The notes: generated by a model not told the origin, from the letters alone. Shown: positions 1 to 12,490, counted from the first letter of the stretch. The stretch: 64,000 nt of DNA from Annulohypoxylon bovei var. microspora (GCA_022836615.1 MU405299.1:1-64000); one strand, 5' to 3'. Numbers and translations: made by a program.

Positions 1-30
1 AGAAATGCCTTATTCGCGGAGATAACGGAG

Positions 31-1182
31 TTAAATTTCTATGACACGAAAAAAATCACCCCGACACAATAACCCTCCTAAAGTTCGGGCATTCTCCCCA
101 TAGCTATCCCCGTATCGTTTTCGCAAGTGCGCCTCTACTGTCACAGGCTGATGTAGAGGGGTCTCGCCGGGTTCAATACATGTCGGAATGCATTCGATTA
201 CTTGGTCTAGTAGGCCCTCGTTGAAGAAGACTACGCTATATCTGTCCTTGTCTGAAATCGGTGAGATAACGCGATGAAGAGTCGACATGTATCGACCGTT
301 CGTCCACTGTTCCATCATATCGCCGATATTGACAACGTATGCATCTTCAACGTAAGGTACGGCATTCCATGTACTTGTGGGTCGGTGGAAAACCTCTAAA
401 CCACCGACTAGAGAATTGTTAGTGACATAGCGGGAATCGCCTGGTGGCTGTCTCACTGTTATCTTGAAGCAGGAGTGTCATAGCGCCGAAATCTGTATGA
501 GCACCTGTTCCACGGGACTTCTTCGCCACTTCAGCATTAGTCCGTGGGTATTTATGTATGCGATACATAGAGATGGCTAGGGTAATGCGAATATTAGTAT
601 TCATTAGCATTAGGCGAGAGGGTTTAGCTGCTAACAGTCTCGACTGTCGACAAATGCATCGAAGTAGTGCTCGTCGAGATGCAGGCTCAACGCTAGCAAG
701 CGAAACAATTTTACGCTCAAACTCCGCACCGCGACGAAGTATTCTTCCATCGTTAGTCGAAAACCGGGACAATCGCTTTCTTCGGGCCACAGGTTCGGCC
801 CTTGCAGAAATCTTCCGGGTGGCAGCTCAGGACCCATCATGAAACCCTCCTTTTGGTCTTCAAACTCGCCCTCCATGATCTCGGTCCCGATAGCTTCGTA
901 ACCCCGCGCTCCATTCACCGAGAGGCCATGACGTAAAGCTGACTTCTTGGCCGAGGGGAGAGTATAAAACTCAGCAGTTTTTTCAAATAGGCGAGTTCGT
1001 AGCTCAGCAGAAACGTCATGTCCGACGATCTGAAAGAAACCAGGCGCGCGACATGCAGCGTTCAATTCTTCCGCGATTTTGGTTGTTCGAGATGAATCTC
1101 CCGCGATGTAACCCGATATGTCGATCACGGGAATCGTGACATGGGACACTTTTTCGATGGCCATCTTGAAGTTGCCTATCAA
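31..1182 (-). CDS. 2-oxoglutarate/Fe(II)-dependent dioxygenase, isopenicillin N synthase-like
   Basis: Spliced from exons 1182-636, 576-457 and 407-31 (347 aa). Both introns are short (59 and 49 nt) with GT donors and CTAG acceptors, and they restore one frame. The N-terminal DIOX_N-type region (about residues 13-130, with VIDISGYIAG and GFFQIVGHDV) is followed by a 2OG-Fe(II) oxygenase core. The iron ligands are visible: H209 and D211 in GAHTDFG, and H267 in STLHRVISP. R278-Y-S280 is the 2-oxoglutarate-binding RxS. The family hydroxylates, desaturates or cyclises small molecules in the cytosol. The substrate cannot be read from sequence, and there is no NRPS or PKS neighbour to suggest antibiotic synthesis. 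The start could be the Met at 1182 or the one at 1164; the latter is closer to the usual family N-terminus. The stop is at 33-31, so the gene is complete. Confidence 0.9.
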
Positions 1183-2367
1183 TAACTTCGTCGTTCTTTA
1201 TTCTTTAGAAGTCCTACGAGTGAATTAAATGACATCAATTCTTTAACACTTGTTATATTCCAGGAAGATACGCGTCTTATTAGATTACAAGTAAAATAGA
1301 GTAGTTAATAGAGTTATCTATTGAATTATGTTTGTACTAGGCAGATGAGATCAGGTTATCTGAGGGGCTTTGATAAAAGGTTACGGGCATCCCCGGGCAT
1401 CTCCGATTATGAATTTGAACCCGTTTCCATAATATATCTCTTAACAGAATATTACAATTTCAATTGTTACTTCGTACAACTTAGTTTAACTCAATATTTA
1501 GATCAACGACCTTAACTACCTAGGTATTAACCTACTAATAGTGTATTGTATTTCCTTTCTAGGGTATCAATATCGATGCTTTGCCATCGATTAATTCTTG
1601 TCCCCTAGCCGTTCCCGATGCATCACTACCAATGTACGCTGGGTAGGTACCCAGTGGAATAGTTCCTCTTCGCATAAGACAACATCTCTAGTTAGAGACA
1701 CTTGTCTACCCAGAGAAAATCAACTTAGATGATATTTACCTAAGTAGGTATAACTTCGTAAATCTCCACAATCTTTTAGCATAGTATACTAAATTACATG
1801 GAGTGCTGGTGGACTATAACTTCAAGAGGTTGTATTTAAGATAGAAAATGAGAATAGGTACGAGACCCTAACCCTAACCCTACTCCGTTGGTTTGCTATT
1901 CTAGGGCCTACATATTACATATATTTATTTGTTACTAATAGGATGTAGTAAATATTCCTTGAAATACATTAGATACTTATTGTTACCTGATTTTCCAAAA
2001 AGATCATACCATATCATAGGTGGCATTAAATACTTGAATTAGCCGGCTCATATCTGCCACCTACCTATACTGGTCGGCTGAATGTTGACCGAGCAAGCGG
2101 TGCGTGACGAGGACTGCGCTCCCATCTTAAATGAATTGAAAATAGGTCTTTTTAACCTCACTCGCTACTTATAGATAAGATCTGCCCACTTATTTGGGGA
2201 ATTGTGCTGAAATGAGTGCCAAGGTGAATTCCATTTCAGGAAGGTCACCGTCTAAGTAGCTGGCTGAGATAAGCAACTTCTTATAACTGAGCTCCTCGGG
2301 TTGTTTAAAGGATTTCCTCATTTTATCAATCGTAAAATCCTTTAGATACCTGCTCAGTTTCTTTCGA
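1183..2367. other. AT-rich intergenic region
   Basis: About 1.2 kb with no coding-like frame that I can support. It separates the divergent dioxygenase and M6 protease genes, so it should hold both promoters. It contains a short telomere-like tract (1866-1882) and copies of the TACCTAGGTA-type motif (near 1517 and 1738). Confidence 0.6.
1866..1882. repeat. Short interstitial telomere-like tract (CCCTAA, about 2.8 units)
   Basis: Almost three tandem copies of CCCTAA, the complement of the TTAGGG telomere repeat of filamentous fungi, within AT-rich intergenic DNA. It is far too short to be a chromosome end. Chance, telomerase-mediated break repair or an old fusion could all explain it. Confidence 0.6.
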
Positions 2368-3621
2368 ATGGCCGGTCTCGTACAGCTATTCCGAGTCTCG
2401 GCGTGGCACTCGGTGTGGCATGTCATCACAGCATGGGCGATAGCATCCGCCGCAGCAACAGCACCTCAGCATCGCCCCCGGGCAGACATCTCTGCGTGCA
2501 AACTAGCCGCAGATAACGACGTTTATCTCAGCGCGGGGTTCGGATACGAGCTCAACTGTGCCCCAAGCACCGGGACCTTGAACGCCTTCATGATCTTCGT
2601 CGACTTCGACGATGAGCAAGCCATCGAGACCCCGCAGAGTCTGCACGATTTCTTCTTGCCGGCGGCGGCGGAGTGGTATGCGACGTCGTCGTACGGAGCG
2701 TTGACGTTGAATGTGACTGCTGACATCTCGCGCTTCTACCGCATGCCTGCCACCGCTGCGTCATACGGATGGGCGCGCGGCCTGAGTTATGAAGCGCATG
2801 AGAAGTATATTCAGGATGCATTGGATGCGTACGGGAAAACCATCTCACCAACGGACGTGCTATACGTCGTGCCAACTGCAAACGCTGCCGCCATCTCTTT
2901 CTCACCTACTTTCATGGGCGACGTCCAGACACGTGCGGGAGTATATGTTGCCAAGAAATCGGTGACATTTGGTTTGGACGCCTATAAGACCTGGAAGTAT
3001 CTTGTATTAAATCATGAAACGGGTCATACTATGTGTCTGCCAGACTACTACCCCTTTAACGGTAGCGCGACGGGGTTGTTCATAGGCGGTTGGGACTTGA
3101 TGGGCCTTATCAGGTGAGCAACGAATTCGACATGAAATAAACAGAATAACACAACTGAAATAAACTTACGCAGCGGACCAAGTCCTGACTACTTTGCATG
3201 GGATAAATGGCGACTGGGATGGTTGTCGGATGAACAAATCGATTGTGTCGCTGAGGCGGGTTCAACAACCCACACATTGACGCCGCTGGAGGAGGCAGGA
3301 GGTTCAAAGGCCGTGGTTATTAAGCATAACAGCACAGATGTGTTAGTGGCGGAGCTGCGATCGGCGGATGGTCTCGATTCAGCGTCATGTTCGACAGGTG
3401 TACTCCTTTACACTGTTTCGACGACTACCGCTACGGGAGAAGGCCCTGTTCGGGTGTTAGATGCAACACCTGGGTCGAGCGGGTGCGCAGGCGACAAGTT
3501 AAACGATGCTCCATTGTCTCTCGAGGGAACGACTTCGTATACTATACCAGATTGGGGTGTTCAAGTTACGGTTGTGAGCGAATCAAGTGATGGAACCGAG
3601 ATCAAGGTTGATGTCTCCTAG
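2368..3621 (+). CDS. Secreted M6-like (immune inhibitor A-type) metalloprotease domain protein
   Basis: Exons 2368-3113 and 3174-3621 join in phase across a 60-nt intron (397 aa). A hydrophobic N-terminus (about residues 14-30, ending AIASAAATA) looks like a signal peptide. The zinc site is NHETGHTMCLPD: H216, E217 and H220 form HExxH and D226 sits where M6 metzincins place the third ligand. The Met-turn GGWDLMG (M245) follows, then SGPSPDYFAWDKWRLGW, typical of M6 domains. The C-terminal part (about 255-397) is a beta-rich extension. The enzyme probably digests protein outside the cell. One oddity is C223, where the HExxHxxGxxD pattern of bacterial M6 enzymes has glycine. Confidence in the family is good; activity is inferred. 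Confidence 0.82.
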
Positions 3622-4751
3622 TATGGAAGCCTGTCGTATGATGAATAATATTCTTCGCAACACGATATAGAAAATAGTAAAAATCTACCTAGCTAGTGAT
3701 GTTGGAGACTAAGTATGTTTTCACAACTTTCCAATGAGTAGAGGGTTCGTAGTCTTCAACAATGATCACTGTCTTTTACAATCAGTGGTAAGTTATGTAA
3801 TTGAGCTTTCCCAATACGGAATGATATCTAGACGTTATTGGCCGGCTCCCTATAATGTAAGTAGCACGGGGGTTTCTTTGCGGCACAGTCACCGCAGAAT
3901 ACGTACAGAGGTATCAGAAATGAGCTAGACGAATCGTGCAGTATTAGTCTCGCAATTATACTCTTACCCCGGTATTTTGTCGATCATTAATGGACTATGC
4001 TCGAATCTGTGACTAAGGAGTAGGTCGTCAAATCGCACTCCGGAGATGAAGACAGCTTAAATCCGCATCTTCTAATATCTGGAACCCCTTACGACTATCA
4101 TAAGACAAAAGTACCTACCTAAGATATGCGACTGAACTAAATCGTGTTGCCGCTCTTCCAAGTAACCGTAACTCCTAGTAAAAACGTGGCGTATATTTAT
4201 AACTACCTACTCCACGGAAGCTTCAGCCTCAAAATGGCCTCATGGCTAGTCGACGATAGGACATAGTTATCGTTTATAAGCGCCGCAGAACCTACAACAC
4301 AGGCTTCGACTGTGTCGGAGATGTTGCGCATGCAGTCTGTAACCGACGAGAATCCTTCTGTCCTATCCAGCCTATTATAAACTCCACTAAATCCAGTATG
4401 GGATAGCGAAGGCGTCGAAGCGGCCTTGGCATACAGGCCCCCTAGCACAGCCCAGCAGCTGAGATTCCGCTAATGCGGACATGCCAATCCACTTGAGGAT
4501 TGTTTCCTTATTTGGCACCCAGACCGGGATTTCGATTCGCGCAGCACACGACCGTCGAGACGGTGCTTTTACAGGGCTGACATGCCACTCTCACTACTGC
4601 ATGGTTTCATCAAGGATCAGTCTTTTCTCCTCTCCCTTCCCGCTTGGCTAGTCTTTCGTTCAACTTCATTCCGCCAATCTCTTATGTGTGTGTGTTTTTC
4701 TTCTTCTTCTCGAGTTGCGACAGACGCGTCGGCCTGCCTGTCTAACCGACC
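3622..4751. other. Intergenic region with CT-rich promoter/leader before the lectin gene
   Basis: No supported gene. An 81-codon minus-strand frame at 4448-4203 lacks recognisable features. The last 130 bases (about 4617-4745) are strongly pyrimidine-rich on the + strand, as is common just upstream of start codons in filamentous fungi, and lead into the ATG at 4752. Confidence 0.5.
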
Positions 4752-6320
4752 ATGAATTCCTCGACGCATCAGTACGAGTATAGCACTTTGGAGGTGGACA
4801 CAGAGGCGCAGACCCGGAATTTTGACGAGACGACCCGTGCCGCGCAGGCGCCGGAGGTCAATCAGAATGCGACCGAACACTTTAACTACCCCGAAGTCGT
4901 TCCCGGCGGTGGTTCCAAGGCAGACATAGATCACACCCTTCCAGAAGCTGTTCTGACGCCGGAGAAGGAAGCGGCGAACACAGGAGTAGCAGCAGCATCA
5001 CCTACAATATGGGGGATAAAACGGAAGCTCTTCTGGGCCTTACTTATTGGGGCTGTGGTGGTTATTGTGGGAATCGTGGTGGGCGTCACGGCAGGCGTAG
5101 TGACGAGTAAGAAGGCCAGTTCTAGCTCCTCTGACTCCGACTCGAGCAGCTCCGGAGATGATGCGACGGACTCGACAGCCAATGCCACAGCTGTCTACGC
5201 AAGTACCAGTCTCGCGACAGCGAACTTTACGGACGGGCTTGGAAATGAAAATTACCTGGTGGTCTACCAACTGAATAATAAGGCCATCTATCTGTCGGCG
5301 TGGAACTCGTCGAATAAGATTTGGGTTGTCTCTCCCATAGTGGACGGCAAGACAAACAATTTGGGCTTCGATAGCGTGAGGAAAGGCACTGCGTTGTCAC
5401 TTGACGTGTACGCGTATAGCGATTCGGTAAGAGATCACCCACCATAATGAGAACATGGAGGAAGTCGAGCCGCTAATACTTACTAGAGCCGCGATCTTCA
5501 CGTCTACTGGCAACTTCCGGATAGTGGTGGTCTTTCCACGATCAAGGCCCTAACTTATAATAGCAATAAGGGTGTATCCACGCAATCTTCTATACCAGCC
5601 GCTAACTGGGTAGATTCGGCAGCTGGAAACAGTTACATTTCTACAGCCGGATCCTCACTCGTCTCGTACGGGAAGGCGTGCGACTTGTGTAATCAGTACA
5701 CGTACCTCTACTGGCAGTCATCAACCGGGATAAGAGAGGCCAGCTACCAGAACGACAGCAGCGGGTGGGACAGCGACAACAGCGTCATCCAGGTGGACAC
5801 CGCCTCCCCGTCCGACAACAGCTCGCTAGCGCAGGCGTACGTAGCTGCTGCCACGACCGACGGCCACCGCAGCATGAACATCTTCTACCGCGCGACCACC
5901 AGCGCCCTATCGCAGATCGTAAACGGCGACGGTCGCTACGTAGGAACCTATCTAGGGCGGGACATAGGTCCCAAGACCACGATCGCCGCGTTCTCCACCG
6001 GGTTCAACGAGTCGAGCACGAACTTCACAGATACCCTGGGCTTCCAAGTCCTCACCATGGATCCCGCGGCCAGCAATGGAGTCCAGCTCACGTATTACAA
6101 GGGGAGCAGTTGGACCGTGGCCAGCAAGCAGGTCACGTCACTGTCGGACTGCAAGGAGCGTGGGACTATGGTCGCCAACCACGCGCGGAGGATATACTGT
6201 TTGGTTTCCAGCGGGAGCGGCGTGGAGATCGCCGAGTTCGCGTGGCAGGGCGACCCGGACGACACGTCGACATATTCGAATTATACCAGGATCGGGACCG
6301 TGGGCACTACTGCTTCGTAA
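4752..6320 (+). CDS. Type II membrane protein with fucose-lectin-like beta-propeller ectodomain
   Basis: Exons 4752-5426 and 5487-6320 (502 aa) are joined by a 60-nt intron in phase 0. Residues 1-92 are a polar cytoplasmic tail without a signal peptide. Residues about 94-118 (FWALLIGAVVVIVGIVVGV) are a single membrane span preceded by the basic IKRK, which predicts the C-terminus outside. A Ser/Asp-rich linker (119-145) leads to a beta-rich domain of about 350 residues with repeated aromatic motifs (VVYQLNNKAIYLSAW, LHVYWQLPDS, YTYLYWQSSTGIREASY), as in fungal fucose-specific lectins of the six-bladed propeller fold. N-x-S/T sites are frequent. It probably binds glycans at the cell surface. 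The propeller assignment comes from repeat pattern; sugar specificity is unknown. Confidence 0.75.
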
Positions 6321-6540
6321 TGGATGTGGAAAATAAGGGTCTAGATAGTAGGCACGTTGTATATAAGGAAGTTAAATTCAGCCGCGAGGGGCATATATTA
6401 TACCGCAATGCACGGTCTTTTCGAGTCAATGAAGACAGAAACATCTATACAGTTATCATCGCATTATCTTTGTTTGATTGTGTTTGTCGGCATGCGAGCC
6501 AGTAACCCTCTACCGATGCGCCAAGTTGCATGTGTACCAA

Positions 6541-7864
6541 TTACCCCGTCAATTCACCTCTTTCAACCAGATTAGATTCCGAGGCCTGCGATCTCTCGAC
6601 TCCGTAAGTACACTCGGTGCGTATTCCCTGCGAACTAGAATCATCTTCGAGCCGTTCCCAATCATGGGGGCTGTGGTTCGTCTGTACCGTCGTGACGCTG
6701 TAGCCGATGTCGGTCGGGTTGCTGAAAAGCCTTCGGTTGCGCGATTTCACAGGAGCGCTGCCGAATGTCACCAGCCCTAGGGACCGGGGCGTTGGGGTAG
6801 AGTCCTCTTTCCTAAAGCGACGCATGATTATTCTTTGGAGTACCGGAACCGAGCCTGCGACGAGACCGACGGCGTTCTCGATGTTGGACCACAGGACGAG
6901 GTTCGCGAGCCAGTCTGTGGAATTGTGTCAGAATCAAAGAGGTTGCATGCAGCTGTTAGGGTAGGACTTACAAATAAGATCGTCGTCCATATAGTACCTG
7001 ATATAAGGGGTACGAATCATCGTGCAGACTGAAGCACTAGAAACCGTGAGCTATCAGATTGGGCGAGTAAAGATAGGGGATGAGAATGGTGTTTCAATGC
7101 GTGCAGATCTCAACTCACAGGGACCCGAACGACAGGAGCATCCCAACTGATAGTTTGACTTTGAGCTTTAGCTGAGTCTTCCACAATAGGACCGCAGGTA
7201 ATATAGCACACGCTATATCGGTCGCGATTGTTATAGCTGTAGAAGTATAAGAAATTCCGAGTACAGCAGATGTAGGTGAACACGACCCTCTGCCCTCGGT
7301 GATTATTCTTAGGTCCCAATTGGCTGAAAACGGTCGGCATGAGCTTGCGGATCCAGTGACAGATATCACGAAAGCAGATACGCTTAATCCTAGTAGCACG
7401 TAGATGGCGTAGCGGGTATATCTCATTGTCTGTGTGAGCCGTAGCATGGTGATGCAAATAGACCCCTTGACCAGGACGAGACAGGCTGCGTAAATTGGCA
7501 GCCACATCGCCAGAAATTTCCTAGCTTCCTTCTCTTGGGCTTCTGTAAGATTATCTTTGTGAGTGCCCAGGCCAAGATATACACTTCTACAGCCGAGGCC
7601 GATATCGATGTTGTATATGATCTATCACGTCTTTGTTAGAACATAGGCAGGCTAAACAGGTAGTTCCGTTCCAATGATGGTACTGACCAGTGCCGCAAAC
7701 ATCGTAGCATCATCCCACCAGAGCGTCTTCTCAGTCCAACGCACGTAGACTCTAAGGCACACAACCACGACTGTTATGAGGGCAAATAAAATCGACGTGA
7801 TGAATATGGCCAGCTTGACTCCTTCTACAGGAGGCCGAATAGCCTCACCCTCAAAGTTTATCAT
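6541..7864 (-). CDS. Pth11-like integral membrane protein (fungal rhodopsin-domain family)
   Basis: Exons 7864-7688, 7621-7119, 7036-6972 and 6914-6541 give 372 aa. The family pattern is clear: an early membrane span (LAIFITSILFALITVVVVCL), the WWDD motif at the start of the next span, YLGLGTH, a span with ICITMLRLTQ, the CRPFSANWD motif, then IRTPYIRYYMDDDLIYWLANLVLW before the last span and a Ser-rich cytoplasmic tail. About seven spans are expected. Family members include candidate surface receptors such as Pth11 of rice blast; most have no known ligand. The first intron could instead start at 7657 (only 36 nt). I prefer 7687 because it gives GTCAGT and the family's spacing between DD and GLGxH. 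Confidence 0.82.
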
Positions 7865-10712
7865 CGAGATGAGCTTCGTCCTTGTTTTTACGAATAAACC
7901 GTACGGCAGAGTGACCGTATGCGATCGCAGGTATGAACTCAACCCAATAACAACCCTTAGAAACGAGGAAAGACATACGCACTCGAAATAAATTCGAGCC
8001 CGCACCTTCGAATCTATGTAGGTTATTCTCTGGGGAACAGCAGGAAGAGCGATGGCATGACGAGGACCCGACAATGATGCGGCGAGCTTCTAGCCTTTCA
8101 ATGAATCTGATCAAATCGTCCCATGGAATCTCCTTGGAATTAACTAATCAAAAGTAGCCAACGGTTACTGTCAAGAATAGATGGCAGGCGGCTCCTTGCA
8201 TTGAGTTTTTGTGATTCCGATTAGTGCTACAGAATATAGTAATCGTATCTGAAGGGCCATCGTAGTTGAACAGACCCATAATGTCGACATCTCGAGATGG
8301 CCAAGCTCTGATGCTAGGATTTGGAATATCCGGGGGCCGGGGAAACTTCCCGTCATCCCAAGATAGGGATGATAAAGTTACAGGTCATAATTGCAATCCG
8401 CAAGGCACCATACGAATCGGGGAGAGGCTTCATGGATGGGTATCCGACCAAACCCGATAGAGCTAGAGCGAGGCGAAAACTCTGCGATTTGGATAGATTA
8501 GGACCCTTGGTAGATAGAACTAGAGTGAGACACACGGGACCGGTGCTCCGGTACACGAGCCCACGGAAGACTAACATCATTACACGTGTGTAACTTTGGT
8601 AGGGACCGTACCTGTGTTTCTGTCAGTCGGATGCAGCTATATCATACCGCGGGTAACTATACGATTATCAAATGTGTCATATCACAAAACGTGCCGGCTC
8701 CTTGTATGATAAGGGGAAAGTCGTTGTTTTGATGTATGTATGATGCCGACGGTCCCTGGCGTTGTGTGGGTTTACAAGACCGACGAATAGGAAAGCAACC
8801 GAACGATGTCAATGCGGCCAACTAACATTACTTGGTAACGGATATGATTGGCAGAATGAATACTAGGTATCCAGCTGGATGGTACGAAATTTTCCAATTT
8901 TGAATGCCGTTCACGGAATGGCAGCATATGCCCAGGTGATCCCCTCAAGAAAAATTTAAGGGGCTATCATACGATTGACAGGCTAGAAACAAATCCTACG
9001 AAGGTCTGATGGTAAAAGGCGATCTAGATAGGCAACTAATCTACATATTCTCCTGATGTTATTTTGTTGGTATGACTAGCCCGGCGATGTCTATTGCTAG
9101 CAACACAGAGTCTCACGGCTCCTTTTACTGTAGTATACCTAGGTAGGTAGGTACTTAAAGCAGGTATTCATTGTAACTACTCCCGTTTGAGTTATGCAGC
9201 GATTTCATCTGAGCAAGATATATACCTACTTACCTATGTATATATGTTAGCCGTGTGTGTCATACAAGATCGATGTGCCATTGAGCAATTTGTTTGAGAT
9301 AAGCTATGCATCGAGCAAAAGCGAACCCAAGTTCGCAAGATGAATTCGGCCCGTCTTTATATTTTCCGAGAAATAAACTTGAATCCGTGTATTGTGCATC
9401 CCGCAGATCGTATCTAAGTCGAATAGTTCACGATGTATCGCAGTTACAGATTAGAAAGGCCGAAGCCAGAGGATTGGTTGAGTCAAATATCTTCTCCCTG
9501 AGCCAAGATAAGTCATCCGTGAGTAGTCGACGGTTGGAAGAGCTCATCTAATATTTCATCTATCGAAAGTGTTCCCCTTTTATGAGACGAGAATGTCTGA
9601 CCGTTGAGTATCCTGCTAGTTTCGTCTGCGTATGCACAAGACAGCTTGTCAGAAGATCCTTTGGTGGATATTGCTTGAAAGGGACACCAATCGTAGTGCT
9701 CTCAGTCAGTTCATATGGCCTCACAGATTTTCTCTTTCTCGTTGCTGTTGAGGCCTAGAACTAACGTGGCTTATATTGTAAATCTGGAGACCTTGGCGAT
9801 TTTCTATGCTACAAAAGCTGGCTCGGAACGTCATCCATCTATCAGTGGCAGTAATAGCTCTCTAATCATCGTGCTGTTCGGTGAGCTACGACCTATAAAA
9901 TCGGAAGATTGCCGCCGGTAAGGTGATGAGACTGAATCGCTTATGCTCGGCTGCTTAGAGCGAGGATGTGTCACCGAAAAGACATCGTGACCCTTGCGTG
10001 GTGAAGAGCCGCCCTAGGTTGGTGTTGTTATTCGTATACACAACAGCGAAGCTTCACAGCCATCTCCTTGCAGGCTAAATCGATAAAGCCCCCCCCATGG
10101 CTATTCTTAGCACCTGTAGCAACACTACCTATTTCTGCTACTCTCACAAAATCCGTATTCGCATAGTCGACGTGGAGTACTTAGGTTGGAAGTCTATGTT
10201 CGTCACTCAAGGTATGTCCCAGTGTCGTCGTTTGACATTAATCATAATCTCGCCGGCGAGCCTTGAGCTAGCCCTCAAGCAATGCTCCCGCAACATCGCC
10301 TGTTACAACTCACCGACTGAAATAATTAGCCATCTTCTCTAGATGAGATGAGAGGCGTATGAGAATAGGGATAGGAAGATGCTCAACAAGGAAGGAGATA
10401 GGGAAGGAGGGCAAAAGAAAAGGGGAGGGGGAACGAGTCCCAGGTAGTACTTAGTAAACATAGAAATATATCGCCTTTCACGATAAGGGGTTGACATTTG
10501 TCATAATACGTGCATTGCCAGCTCGGATGATAATGATGTATATGGGACGAAAAGCGCTATGAGGTATCTCGAGAATCAGAATCGTCCAGATTCTTCCATG
10601 CTACTACAATGCCTGAAAACATATCGTATGTACAGCATCAAGAAGCATAGTCGGGGAGGGAGATAACCAACTCCTTCCGATCATGGTATCATGAAGGCTA
10701 CCTAATAGTAGC
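7865..10712. other. Intergenic region, no supported gene
   Basis: About 2.8 kb. Several frames of 60-90 codons (for example 8580-8353 minus and 9306-9551 plus) lack domains, signal peptides or consistent splice partners. The region carries TACCTAGGTAGG-type motifs near 9136-9154 and 9222. Either pseudogene debris or plain spacer is possible. Confidence 0.5.
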
Positions 10713-12490
10713 TCATTTCTTCTTGCCGCCACCCATGAAAGAACCTTCAAACCCTGCTCGGCCCTTGCTCTTCTTAACCCCCTTCTTTTTGCCGGCCTTG
10801 CCTAGGAGCTTCTCGTCACGTCGTTTCCTGATGTTCTCTTCTCGCTTCTTTTGTCGGTCCTTCATAGACTTGGCGACACCTTCCTTCCTAGCGGACCAAT
10901 CCTTATCGCTCTTCTTCTTAGCTGTCTCCTTGCGTTTGACGGCCTTCTTCAGCAGCTTCTCGTCATCCTTGATCTTCTCGCCTTCTGCGCGTCGCCTCGC
11001 AGTCAGCCAAAGCTCCTTATCTTCGACATCCTTTCGCTTCTCTTCGTCCATGTCCTGTAATCGCTTCTTCTGGTTCTCTAGCTTCTGAAGAGTCGTCTTC
11101 GGATCTGCTGGGCCCTTCTTTTTGGCGCTGTTTAGGACATGGGAGAGATCGTGGGATAATTGAGTACCATCGCCAAAGCCAACACGACCGAAGGAGAAGT
11201 TGTTGTTATCTAGGTCGACGGCAGGGCTGAGAATGCTACCCGGTGAGTTCCGAGCAGATGCCAGGGCCTCTTCACGCTTCTGATCCGCTTCTACCTTAGC
11301 CTGCCGTCGCAGCTCCTTCTTATGGGCTTTGCGTTCGACTTGTTTCTGGCGGCGTGCTTCGATAAGTTCTTGTCGAGTACGTACGGGCTTTCCGTCGACA
11401 TCGGCTTTTCGTGCATCGCGGAGTGCCTGTATCTTTGCGGCAAGACGTGCTCGAAGGGCGGAGTCGTCAGAGGGTAGCTTAATATGTTTCGGTTTTTCGG
11501 CTGGGGCTGTAGAGGATATGGATGTGGTGGTGCTGGGAGCTTGGCCGGTTGAGTCTGCGGGGGTGCCGTTGGTGTCAAAAATCGGTGATTGGGGTTCTGA
11601 TGGAGGTGACGGGGGAGAGGCTGAGTGTTGTTCTTCAGTAGAATCAGCAAGGCCGGCGACGTCGAGATCTTTTATGCCTGACGGTTCCGATTGTTCGACA
11701 TCGTCGGACCTCTCTTGGTCGATCGCATCGTCGGTCTTTCTACTAATGTCAGCGGCTTGAGTATTGCCGTTTGGTGCCGGGTCGGACTTCGTTTCTCTAG
11801 GCCCCAACTTGATCTTGTTGACGCCCTTGATGGTTTGTCTCTGATAAGCTGCCTCTTCTTCTCTTAATAGCTGTCGCTCTGCCTTTCGCTCCTTTCGCGC
11901 AGCCTTCTTCTCTTCCTTTCGTCGTTCCTTTTCGTTTAACTCGGGTGGCTCTTCGTCTGATTTCTTCTGCTTCTTCTTGGCCTCCTTCGTTGCCTTCTTT
12001 TTCAATCCTTCACCAGGTTTTTCTGTATCAACTCCGTCCACATCGGACCAATCGTCTTCATCGCCATCTTGCATCTGATCGCGCTTTCGCTTCTTCTGGG
12101 CTTGCTCATCCATGACTTCTTTGACACTTCGATTTAACTCGCTGTCGGGGTCTAGCTTATTCCGCCTCGCAACGGCAGCTTCGGCTTTGGTCTGTTTCTT
12201 TCTTTTCCATTGGTCCTGCAATGTAAAAATGAGGATCAGTATTCTGTGTGAACTTTGACTGAAGTGTTCTGAGTTTTAGACTGTGACTTACACTTGTTTC
12301 CTCCCCGTAGTACATCTTAGCTGGTATCAACGAGAGAAGCCCGTCGAAGGACTTTTGGGAATTGAGGAGACGCTCCTATGTTGTCGTAGTGTTGGTTATC
12401 CATATTCAAGATTAAAGATCATGCGACACCCAGTCCACGATGCGGGCTAGGTCGTTTGGGTGAACCAACCTTAAGCGTAGAGTCCTCCAT
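10713..12490 (-). CDS. RRP14: Ribosome biogenesis protein Rrp14/SURF6
   Basis: Exons 12490-12470, 12375-12292 and 12215-10713 (535 aa). The first exon is seven codons (MEDSTLK). The second gives ERLLNSQKSFDGLLSLIP then AKMYYGEETS, and runs into DQWKRKKQTK: this is the Rrp14 N-terminal domain, which fixes the start. The middle is low-complexity Lys/Glu-rich with several nuclear-localisation-like stretches. The last 190 residues are the SURF6 domain, with DPKTTLQKLENQKKRLQDMD, LWLTARRRAEGEKIKDDEKL and a basic tail ending GFEGSFMGGGKKK. In yeast the protein is nucleolar and works in 40S and 60S precursor maturation. This is a conserved single-copy housekeeping gene. Long antisense open frames over it are composition artefacts. 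Confidence 0.95.

Noticed and set aside
1..1182. Antibiotic (penicillin-type) cluster suggested by the IPNS-like dioxygenase
   Set aside because: No NRPS, acyltransferase or other pathway gene is nearby; the superfamily is very broad in fungi.
4203..4448. 81-codon minus-strand frame before the lectin gene
   Set aside because: No domain, signal or splice partner; it lies in the promoter region of the lectin gene.
5765..6505. 246-codon Arg/Gln/His-rich + strand frame over lectin exon 2
   Set aside because: Out-of-phase reading of the lectin; composition typical of a shifted frame.
7622..7657. 36-nt intron in the Pth11-like gene
   Set aside because: Shorter than every other intron in the window; the upstream GTCAGT donor gives 66 nt and better family spacing.
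8353..8593. Overlapping 75-90 codon frames on both strands
   Set aside because: Nothing in either translation resembles a known family, and neither connects to the Pth11-like gene by splicing.
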